The position numbers and the translations under genes were made by a program. This document shows, one piece after another, positions 1 to 5,309 of a DNA stretch of 5,309 nt. The DNA is taken from the NCBI GenBank assembly GCA_035707965.1, contig DASSTJ010000189.1, forward strand, positions 1 through 5,309, given 5' to 3'. Origin of the DNA: DASSTJ01 sp035707965. GTDB taxonomy: Bacteria; Actinomycetota; Actinomycetes; Actinomycetales; Angustibacteraceae. The notes beneath the pieces were generated by a model. The model saw only the letters and a list, made by a program, of their open reading frames with translations. It was not told the DNA's origin and did no database searches. Each line of letters opens with the position of its first letter. Position 1 is the stretch's first letter.

Positions 1-1
1 C

Positions 2-976
2 TCGACGTGCGCTCTCGTGCTCGGCGGCTGCGCAGCTCCCTACGACGGCGACGGTGAGAGCAGAGCCTCCATGCGGCTGGCTCCTGCGGCGCAACAGCTT
101 CCGTCGGCCACGCCCGTCGTCGTCGACACCGACCTCGGTGCAGACGACCTGGTCGCGATGGCGCTGCTCCTACGGCACCCCTCGGTTCACGTCGAGGCCA
201 TCACGGTGGCTGCGACGGGCCTCGTCGGCTGCCCCGAGGCGGCGGACGTCGTCGCGGACCTGGCTGCAGCGCTGGCCGTCGCGTCGCCGGTCGTCGCCTG
301 CGGGCGCGCCGCCCCCGGTCCTTCGGGACGGGTCATGCCCGCAGAGTGGCGGCGTGCCGCGGCTGAGAGCAGCGGGCTGCCGGAGGCGTCGGCCGAGATG
401 AGGCACTTCCTGCCCGTCACGCTGTCCGCGACTCCGGCCGCCGAGCTGCTCGCCCAGACGGCTCGGCGGTCCAACGGCCTGAACGTCGTGGCGCTCGGGC
501 CGCTCACCAACCTCGCCGACCTCGCGACGTCCGACCGCACGGCATACGCGCAGGTGCGGGCCGTGCACGTCATGGGTGGCGTGGTGGCGGCTCCCGGGGA
601 CGACGGCGTCGGCGAGTGGAACGCGGCCGCCGACCCAGACGCGTTCGGCACCGTGCTGTCGGCGGCACGCGCAGGGGGCCCGCGCGTCACGATCGTTCCG
701 CTGGACGCCGTGCCCGGCGGGACACCGCAGGCGCTGACGGGTCCGGTGGTCGGTGCGATCACCGCGCGGGCAGGCCTGCCGGCGTGGTGGGACGTCGCGA
801 CCGCAGCCGCTGTCGTCGCGCCGGCTGCTGCGGTGACGACCACGGGGACCTACCGCCTGGGCGCTGCACAGCCGGGCCGGCTCACTCGGACCGGAGACGG
901 CCCGGTCCGCGTCGTGCAGCACCTCGACCCGATCACTCTCGACCAGGTGTACGACGCGGTGTTCGCCGCCGCCTGA
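2..976 (+). CDS. Inosine/uridine-preferring nucleoside hydrolase-like lipoprotein, 5' end outside window
   Basis: Family enzymes hydrolyse the N-glycosidic bond of nucleosides to release base and ribose. The frame is open from base 2. Its first residues end in Leu-Gly-Gly-Cys (Cys at 29-31), a lipobox, so the GTG at 17 lies inside a signal peptide and the true start is left of the window. The mature protein would be a lipid-anchored exported enzyme. Counting from the GTG at 17, the calcium/ribose-binding motif DTDxGxDD is at residues 37-44, a NVVALGPLTNL segment and VMGG follow, and E200-W-N202 precedes DPDAF, matching the family's EFN...DPEA element. Near the C-terminus, where most relatives have His-Asp, this protein has W258-D259: the metal-ligand Asp is kept and the His is not. 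The position matching the conserved Asn before EFN appears to be Asp. Family membership is secure. Substrate, and whether it is fully active, are open. About 48 bp separate it from the next gene. Confidence 0.9.
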   Translation, partial: STCALVLGGCAAPYDGDGESRASMRLAPAAQQLPSATPVVVDTDLGADDLVAMALLLRHPSVHVEAITVAATGLVGCPEAADVVADLAAALAVASPVVACGRAAPGPSGRVMPAEWRRAAAESSGLPEASAEMRHFLPVTLSATPAAELLAQTARRSNGLNVVALGPLTNLADLATSDRTAYAQVRAVHVMGGVVAAPGDDGVGEWNAAADPDAFGTVLSAARAGGPRVTIVPLDAVPGGTPQALTGPVVGAITARAGLPAWWDVATAAAVVAPAAAVTTTGTYRLGAAQPGRLTRTGDGPVRVVQHLDPITLDQVYDAVFAAA

Positions 977-987
977 GGCCAAAACCG

Positions 988-1018
988 TTGGTGCGCGGGC
1001 GGTCGAGGCGCCTAGCGT
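988..1018 (+). promoter_or_regulatory. Probable promoter for a leaderless GNAT transcript
   Basis: TAGCGT at 1013-1018 fits the actinobacterial -10 consensus TANNNT and ends 6 nt before the GTG at 1025. TTGGTG at 988-993 is a plausible -35 with a 19-nt spacer. That geometry would place the transcription start at or next to the start codon. No good Shine-Dalgarno sequence lies at normal spacing: the nearest purine-rich run, GAGG at about 1005-1008, is too far upstream. This is an inference from spacing and consensus alone. Confidence 0.45.
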
Positions 1019-1024
1019 TGTGCG

Positions 1025-1552
1025 GTGACCACTCTCGTCGAGCCCGATGTGCGGTACCACGAGTCGCTGCTGCGGGCGGCTGCGGAGCTCGAGGCTGAGG
1101 GAAACGGGTCGTACCTGATGCTCGAGCAGTGGCCGGTCGAGAGGCTGCGCGACGCCGACGAGTTCACGCGCTACGTCGAGGAGTGCCGCAGCACCGACGT
1201 GGTGCGGCCCGAGGACGCGCACTGGCGGGTGCCGTCGACGTGGCTCTGGATCGTCGACGACGGCGACGAGGTGGTCGGCCGCGTCTCGATCCGCCACCGG
1301 CTCAACGACAACCTGCTGAACGTCGGCGGGCACATCGGCTATGCGGTGATCCCGAGTGCCAGGCGGCGGGGGCACGCCACAGCGGCGCTGGCGCAGTCGC
1401 TCGACCTGGCGGCCGAGCTCGGCATCGACCCCGCGCTGGTCACGTGCGACGACACGAACGTCGCGTCGCGCCGCGTCATCGAGAACAACGGTGGCGTGCT
1501 CGAAGACGTGCGTGCCGGCAAGCTGCGCTTCTGGGTGCCGACTCACGGCTGA
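1025..1552 (+). CDS. GNAT-family N-acetyltransferase
   Basis: This 175-residue protein is predicted to transfer an acetyl group from acetyl-CoA to an amine; the acceptor is unknown. The fold is visible from strand WLWIVDD...VVGRVSIRH (about 73-91), then GGHIGYAVIP (101-110). The acetyl-CoA pyrophosphate-binding motif A is R113-R-R-G-H-A-T119, of the usual R/Q-x-x-G-x-G/A type. The C-terminal part has TCDDTNVASRRVIENNGG (140-157), the Asn-containing helix typical of RimJ/RimI-like and related GNATs. The N-terminal 70 residues, including EGNGSYLMLEQW, resemble the larger predicted-acetyltransferase subgroup more than compact RimI. The GTG start is chosen because the frame fits the family's length and a TANNNT hexamer sits 6 nt upstream, implying leaderless translation. 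The gene converges on the kinase-like gene. Confidence 0.9.
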   Translation: MTTLVEPDVRYHESLLRAAAELEAEGNGSYLMLEQWPVERLRDADEFTRYVEECRSTDVVRPEDAHWRVPSTWLWIVDDGDEVVGRVSIRHRLNDNLLNVGGHIGYAVIPSARRRGHATAALAQSLDLAAELGIDPALVTCDDTNVASRRVIENNGGVLEDVRAGKLRFWVPTHG

Positions 1553-1563
1553 GCGTGCCGCCG

Positions 1564-1591
1564 CGTGAGGCGATGACCAGGTCGCGTCACG
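1564..1591. terminator. Weak candidate hairpin between convergent genes
   Basis: Bases 1564-1573 can pair with 1582-1591 over ten positions with one G:G mismatch (1569/1586), around an 8-nt loop. It lies in the 70-bp gap between the GNAT stop and the stop of the opposing kinase-like gene, so it could act in both directions. There is no T-run on either side, and such structures arise by chance in GC-rich DNA. I therefore rate it as possible only. Confidence 0.3.
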
Positions 1592-1622
1592 GCTTCCCGT
1601 CTGCGTCGTGCCAGCCCTCCGC

Positions 1623-2252
<630 letters not shown>

Positions 2253-2360
2253 GCGTCCGATCATGCCGAACCGCTGGGATGCGCTCGCGACATGATGGCC
2301 TTTCCGCTCACCCACGTGGAGTCAGGCAACGGCTCAGGGGAGGCTTGCGCTGTGCGTCGC

Positions 2361-2774
2361 TCAGCCGACGACCGCTAGCACCTGGATCATCGGGTGAAGC
2401 CCCGCGAAGTCCTTCGGGTTGCGCGTCAGGAGGGGCAGCCGTTCGTCAGCGGCTACGGACGCCAGCAGCAGGTCGAACCGTCGAGGTCGCGGGCTCCTGC
2501 CGTCGGACCTGACGACGGCACAGAGTCCGCCGTACATGCGTGCGGCACTGGCGGAGTACGGGATGGGGTCGAACACGCTGAGGATGCGGTCGTACCGCAC
2601 CTGGCGCGCGGCCGATCGCACGGGGTCGACGGTGTGCAGACCGTAGGCCAGCTCGGCCAGCGTCACCGTGCTGATGGCTGCATGGCGAGTGAGGGAGCCT
2701 AGGTTGGCCGGCGGGTCGATGACGACCGAGGTGTCGAGCAGTGCTCGCTCGACCGGACCGCTCAGTCGCGCCAC
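2361..2774 (-). CDS. vapC: PIN-domain ribonuclease toxin, VapC-like
   Basis: PIN-domain toxins are Mg2+-dependent ribonucleases that cut tRNA, rRNA or mRNA when released from their antitoxin. The 137-residue protein has the expected order of acidic residues: LLDTSVVID with D14, TLAEL with E41, and FDLLLASVAADERLPLLTRNPKDF with D101 plus N119/D122. All positions expected for the metal site are present, so it looks intact. Its GTG start lies inside the end of the antitoxin gene, a 13-nt overlap, with no clear Shine-Dalgarno sequence. Translation is therefore probably coupled to the antitoxin. A likely target cannot be inferred. The name vapC is used in the family sense; the cognate antitoxin is Phd/YefM-like rather than a classical AbrB-type VapB. 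Confidence 0.9.
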   Translation of the reverse strand: MARLSGPVERALLDTSVVIDPPANLGSLTRHAAISTVTLAELAYGLHTVDPVRSAARQVRYDRILSVFDPIPYSASAARMYGGLCAVVRSDGRSPRPRRFDLLLASVAADERLPLLTRNPKDFAGLHPMIQVLAVVG

Positions 2775-3040
2775 GGGTCGCGAGGACTGTCGTCGACGTG
2801 GCTGTCGAGCTCGCTCTGCTCGCGCTCGAAGTCGTCCGCGCCCCAGTCCGGCAGGTCGTTCAGGGCGGCAGTCACGAGTGCTGCGGGCGCGAAGCGATGG
2901 GGACGGGCTCTCACTCGGTGAGGGACGAGATCCACGACCGGTACTCCTCGACGGGTCACCGTGATCGCCTCGCCAGCCTGGACGCGGCGCAGCACGTCAC
3001 CGCTGTCGTTGCGCAGCTCGCGCTGGCTGATCATCGCCAT
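2762..3040 (-). CDS. Phd/YefM-family antitoxin of the PIN toxin
   Basis: This is a small DNA-binding antitoxin of 92 residues, expected to neutralise the adjacent PIN toxin and to repress its own promoter. The N-terminal half, ISQRELRND (4-12), SGDVLRRVQAGEAITVTRRG (13-32) and VPVVDLVP (33-40), is the typical Phd/YefM fold. The C-terminal third is acidic (for example DLPDWGADDFE and SELDSHVDDSP) and is the likely toxin-wrapping tail. The frame is open to 3205, but the residues upstream of 3040 match no family and run antisense through the start of the divergent VOC gene. The ATG at 3040 is chosen because a TACACT -10 hexamer lies 6 nt before it, suggesting a leaderless mRNA. A second ATG two codons in (3034) is possible. 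The gene overlaps the toxin gene by 13 nt. Confidence 0.9.
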   Translation of the reverse strand: MAMISQRELRNDSGDVLRRVQAGEAITVTRRGVPVVDLVPHRVRARPHRFAPAALVTAALNDLPDWGADDFEREQSELDSHVDDSPRDPWRD

Positions 3041-3046
3041 GCGACG

Positions 3047-3052
3047 AGTGTA
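3047..3052 (-). promoter_or_regulatory. -10 hexamer of the toxin-antitoxin operon (leaderless)
   Basis: On the minus strand TACACT fits TANNNT and is followed by 6 nt (CGTCGC) and then the antitoxin ATG at 3040, so transcription would begin at about the start codon. No Shine-Dalgarno sequence is present, in keeping with a leaderless message. A -35 element is not obvious at 17-19 nt. The hexamer shares bases 3049-3052 with the adjacent inverted repeat, so a repressor bound there would block polymerase. Confidence 0.5.
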
Positions 3053-3068
3053 GCACTGAGGTGCTACA
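3049..3068. promoter_or_regulatory. Inverted-repeat operator of the toxin-antitoxin operon
   Basis: This is a perfect palindrome with 8-bp arms, TGTAGCAC and GTGCTACA, separated by TGAG. It ends 8 bp upstream of the antitoxin start and overlaps the proposed -10 hexamer. Phd/YefM antitoxins characteristically bind short palindromes at their own promoters, with the toxin acting as co-repressor, so autoregulation is the natural reading. It also lies only 3 bp before the proposed -35 of the divergent VOC gene. Confidence 0.75.
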
Positions 3069-3071
3069 GGC

Positions 3072-3100
3072 CTGCCACCCGGCGAGCGCTGGTCTACGGT
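3072..3100 (+). promoter_or_regulatory. Possible promoter of the VOC gene
   Basis: CTGCCA at 3072-3077 (four of six matches to TTGACA), a 17-nt spacer, and TACGGT at 3095-3100 (TANNNT) form a reasonable sigma-70-type promoter. Transcription would start near 3107, immediately before the Shine-Dalgarno sequence, giving a leader of about 12 nt. That is short, so the true start could differ. It is assigned by consensus only. Confidence 0.35.
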
Positions 3101-3107
3101 GGCTCGC

Positions 3108-3115
3108 GGAGGTGG
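3108..3115 (+). promoter_or_regulatory. Ribosome binding site fixing the VOC start
   Basis: GGAGGTGG is a near-perfect Shine-Dalgarno sequence, with its GGAGG core 6 nt before the ATG at 3119. It decides the start against the much longer open frame that extends upstream to 2741. It is the strongest ribosome binding site in the window. Confidence 0.8.
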
Positions 3116-3118
3116 CCC

Positions 3119-3508
3119 ATGGCGACCGTGCGTTACATCGTGGACGACGTGGACGCCGCTCTGGAGTTCTACTGCGAGCGGCTCGGCTTCTCCCAGGTCA
3201 TGCATCCGGCACCGGCCTTCGCCATGGTGGCCCGCGGCGACCTGCGGCTGGCTCTGAGTCGGCCCGGCGGGGGTCCGGGCGGCGGGGCGGCGATGCCGGA
3301 CGGCACCATGCCCTCGCCAGGCGGCTGGAACCGCTTCTCGATCGAGGTGGACGACCTGGGCGCGGTGGTGGAGGAGCTACGAGCAGCCGGTGTGCCCTTC
3401 CGCAACGAGATCGTTGAAGGCGTCGGCGGTCGCCAGGTCCTGGTGGACGACCCGTCCGGCAACCCCGTCGAGCTGTTCCAGCCGACGATCCCCGAGGCCC
3501 GCTCGTAG
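3119..3508 (+). CDS. VOC superfamily (glyoxalase/bleomycin-resistance fold) protein
   Basis: This is a 129-residue protein with one VOC domain made of two beta-alpha-beta-beta-beta halves. The first half has VRYIVDDVDAALEFYCERLGF (4-24) and the second WNRFSIEVDDLGAVVEELRAAGV (70-92). It ends with VLVDDPSGNPVELFQP (107-122), a signature of the family, with Glu118 kept. In metal-dependent glyoxalases and dioxygenases a His usually begins each half. Here the matching positions appear to be T3 and R72, so the protein probably is not a classical metalloenzyme and may instead be a ligand-binding or non-metal VOC member. A Gly/Pro-rich loop (49-69) joins the halves. It is divergent from the toxin-antitoxin operon with 78 bp between start codons. 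Substrate unknown. Confidence 0.85.
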   Translation: MATVRYIVDDVDAALEFYCERLGFSQVMHPAPAFAMVARGDLRLALSRPGGGPGGGAAMPDGTMPSPGGWNRFSIEVDDLGAVVEELRAAGVPFRNEIVEGVGGRQVLVDDPSGNPVELFQPTIPEARS

Positions 3509-3563
3509 CGCGCCGGTCTCACGCTGTCGCCGCCGGGAAGGAGTCTGCCTCCGACACGTCGAT

Positions 3564-3602
3564 CGGGGAGCCCTGCAACGGATGCGGTTGCAGGGCTCCC
3601 CG
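3564..3602. terminator. Bidirectional transcription terminator hairpin
   Basis: This is a perfect 16-bp inverted repeat, CGGGGAGCCCTGCAAC at 3564-3579 against GTTGCAGGGCTCCCCG at 3587-3602, with a 7-nt loop. It lies in the 111-bp gap between the VOC stop (3508) and the stop of the opposing DUF4389 gene (3620). The stem is strong in either direction, but no T-run follows on either strand. Hairpins without U-tracts are common at actinobacterial gene ends, so a shared terminator or 3'-end stabilising structure is the best reading. Confidence 0.8.
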
Positions 3603-3619
3603 GCGGGGTCGGCGGCCGC

Positions 3620-5257
3620 TCAGCGGCGCTCGCGCGAGACCCGCTGCACCGGGACCAGGATGAGCAGCGCGCCAGCGACGGCCACGACCGCACCCAGGAT
3701 CAGCAGCCCGCCGCCGAGCCAGGGCAGCCACGGCACGGTGGCTCCGACGTCGACGGAGGCGTTGACGCGCTGCGAGCCGTCGGCGTTCATGACGACGAGC
3801 GCCCAGCTGCCTTCGCGCGGCGTCCAGACCACGCTCTGGTCACCCGCTCCACTTGCCTGCTCGGACCAGAACTGCTGCGCCGTCGGCGGTCCGCTCGGTT
3901 CGGTGCCTTGCTGGGTGAACATCGGACCCCAGCCGTTCCGGTGCGACCACCCCGGGCCCCACGTGCCGCCCATCATGTCGTCATGGTCCACCTGGCCGTT
4001 CATGTGCTGGAGCAGGTCCCGTTGCACGGTGCCGAGGTAGGCGTTGACGTCGGTGCTGCGCGCGATGCCGACGAACACCGGCACTGAGCCTGCGCCGTGC
4101 ACTCGCACCCGCACGTCCCCGATCAGCCGGGCCGGCAGGCCGCTGTTCGGTCCCGGCGCCTCCAGCACGACGTCGTCGACGACGACGGCGTAGCCGGAGC
4201 TGCTGACGTCGCGGTTGAGGCTGGTGACGTACCCGCCGTCACGCATCGTGCCGTTGACGAACAGCGTGGCGACGCCGCCGGTGAGCAGTCCGAGAGAGGT
4301 CAGCACGAGCACGGCTCCCAGCACGACGGAGACGACGCGCCCGCCGCTCCACCCGCCCTTCGCCGGAGGCTTCGGGCCACCCGGGCCGCCGTAGGGCGGA
4401 GCCGGCGGTGGCGCCGCAGGCGGTTCAGCCGGAGGAGTGCCAGGAGTGCCCGGTGCACCGACTGAGCCGGACGTGCCCGGCGCATCACCGGCACCAGACG
4501 CCCCGACGGGTGCCGCTCCGCTCACTGCGCCGGGCGCGGCAGGGGCCGGCGGACCGGACATCAGCCGAACCCCTTGGTCTGGCTCGTGCGGGCCCGAGTC
4601 GAGGCGGAACGGTGGGTAGGTGTCCGTCATCAAGGACGCGTACGCGGCTACCCGCAGCACCCAGCGGTTCAGACCGAGCACCAGGTCGTAGAGGCCTTGC
4701 GGGTAGCGGCCCGTGAACATCAGGATCACGGCCGCGATGAGGGCGAGCAGTCCGATGAGGCCGCCACGCCAGGCCCACGACCAGCTGTCGTACCGGTCAG
4801 CCGCCCACGCACCGCCGCCGATGAGGATGCCGACCACGATGTAGTGAGGCAGCGCGAGCAGCCACCACTTCACGAGCACCAGCCCGCGCGAGAGGTGCTC
4901 CGGGTAGTCGACGTCCAGGTGGGCGGGGTAGTCGGGGTCCTCGGAGAGGCTGAACGGCGGGTACTGATCGGTGCCGAGCGCCCCGTACGCGTAGTACGTG
5001 ACGCGCCACGACCAGCGCAGCACCCCGACGTTGAAGTCGAAGATCGCCTTGGGGTACCGGCCGGTGACGACGATGGCGACGAACGCGACCATGCTGAGGA
5101 CGACGAACGCGACCCACAAGAACGCCAGCACGATGTAGTGCGGGATCGCGGCCGCCCACTTCACGAGCCACAGCAGGCGGGAGGGGTTGGGGTAGTCCTG
5201 CGCGTCGACCCGGACCGGGTAGCGCGCCGGCAGGCTGGTCGGCAGGGTCGCGGTCAT
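3620..5257 (-). CDS. Membrane protein with tandem DUF4389 domains and an extracytoplasmic C-terminal domain
   Basis: Function unknown; 545 residues from the chosen start. DUF4389 repeat 1 spans about 13-104 and repeat 2 about 110-219. Each carries the signature YP...SR..LVKW...PHYIV, hydrophobic helices, then TGRYP and TD.YPPF or TDQYPPF. A low-complexity Pro/Gly/Ala/Ser linker (about 234-304) leads to a membrane helix (about 307-334), a polar domain of about 170 residues, and a last membrane helix (509-535) ending in a basic tail. The polar domain is probably outside the cell and includes a stretch rich in His, Met, Asp and Trp (about 417-450: QHMNGQVDHDDMMGG, WGPGWSHRNGWGP). The frame also has a GTG at 5281 and an ATG at 5266. 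The ATG at 5257 is preferred because GGGAG sits 9 nt before it. The gene is monocistronic as far as visible. No clear promoter is seen in the 52 bp to the window edge. Confidence 0.85.
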   Translation of the reverse strand: MTATLPTSLPARYPVRVDAQDYPNPSRLLWLVKWAAAIPHYIVLAFLWVAFVVLSMVAFVAIVVTGRYPKAIFDFNVGVLRWSWRVTYYAYGALGTDQYPPFSLSEDPDYPAHLDVDYPEHLSRGLVLVKWWLLALPHYIVVGILIGGGAWAADRYDSWSWAWRGGLIGLLALIAAVILMFTGRYPQGLYDLVLGLNRWVLRVAAYASLMTDTYPPFRLDSGPHEPDQGVRLMSGPPAPAAPGAVSGAAPVGASGAGDAPGTSGSVGAPGTPGTPPAEPPAAPPPAPPYGGPGGPKPPAKGGWSGGRVVSVVLGAVLVLTSLGLLTGGVATLFVNGTMRDGGYVTSLNRDVSSSGYAVVVDDVVLEAPGPNSGLPARLIGDVRVRVHGAGSVPVFVGIARSTDVNAYLGTVQRDLLQHMNGQVDHDDMMGGTWGPGWSHRNGWGPMFTQQGTEPSGPPTAQQFWSEQASGAGDQSVVWTPREGSWALVVMNADGSQRVNASVDVGATVPWLPWLGGGLLILGAVVAVAGALLILVPVQRVSRERR

Positions 5258-5266
5258 CTCACTCAT

Positions 5267-5271
5267 CTCCC
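5267..5271 (-). promoter_or_regulatory. Ribosome binding site favouring the DUF4389 start at 5257
   Basis: GGGAG on the minus strand is 9 nt from the ATG at 5257 but directly abuts the ATG at 5266 and lies inside the frame of the GTG at 5281. Spacing therefore favours the 5257 start. Confidence 0.5.
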
Positions 5272-5309
5272 GGTGGAGCACAGGATCTGCCAGCTCCGTC
5301 CTACGCGGA

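Noticed and set aside
170..1546. 458-codon open frame on the minus strand opposite the hydrolase and GNAT genes
   Set aside because: It is antisense to two well-recognised genes, is rich in Arg/His/Pro/Gly as expected for a shadow in GC-rich DNA, and shows no family motif.
2375..2380. TAGCAC near the toxin 3' end, resembling an operator half-site
   Set aside because: A six-base match without its inverted partner is expected by chance.
2741..3118. N-terminal extension of the VOC frame
   Set aside because: It lies antisense to the toxin and antitoxin genes, has no VOC features, and a strong ribosome binding site precedes the ATG at 3119.
3041..3205. N-terminal extension of the antitoxin frame
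   Set aside because: It would run through the operator, the divergent promoter and the VOC 5' end, and the family fold begins at the ATG at 3040.
5298..5303. TAGGAC on the minus strand as a -10 for the DUF4389 gene
   Set aside because: It lacks the final T of TANNNT, and any -35 would be outside the window, so it cannot be judged.

Overview
The window is GC-rich chromosomal DNA with GTG starts, Asp/Arg/Ala/Val-rich proteins and, at two genes, TANNNT -10 hexamers placed about 6 nt before the start codon. Together these suggest a high-GC actinobacterium. The genus cannot be fixed from this sequence. I see no rRNA, tRNA, CRISPR array, insertion sequence or phage gene.

Layout from left to right. 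On the + strand, the 3' part of a nucleoside hydrolase lipoprotein gene enters from the left edge (2-976), followed by a GNAT acetyltransferase gene (1025-1552) that looks leaderless. A weak hairpin lies in the convergent gap that follows. On the - strand, reading right to left, come a Phd/YefM-type antitoxin (2762-3040), an overlapping PIN-domain (VapC-like) toxin (2361-2774), and a P-loop nucleoside/nucleotide-kinase-like gene (1623-2252). The antitoxin start is preceded by a perfect 8+8 bp inverted repeat that overlaps its probable -10 hexamer. Diverging from it on the + strand is a small VOC/glyoxalase-fold gene (3119-3508). A long bidirectional hairpin (3564-3602) separates this from a - strand membrane protein gene (3620-5257) with two tandem DUF4389 domains, a Pro/Gly/Ala-rich linker and an extracytoplasmic domain between two further membrane helices.

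The only clear functional unit is the toxin-antitoxin operon with its operator. The kinase-like gene lies downstream of the toxin on the same strand and could receive read-through, but its relation to the toxin-antitoxin pair is unproven. The nucleoside hydrolase, GNAT, VOC and DUF4389 genes look like independent housekeeping or accessory genes. I found no convincing evidence for an entirely new multi-gene system. The least understood items are the DUF4389 fusion protein, the active-site substitutions in the nucleoside hydrolase, and the compact divergent control region at 3041-3118.
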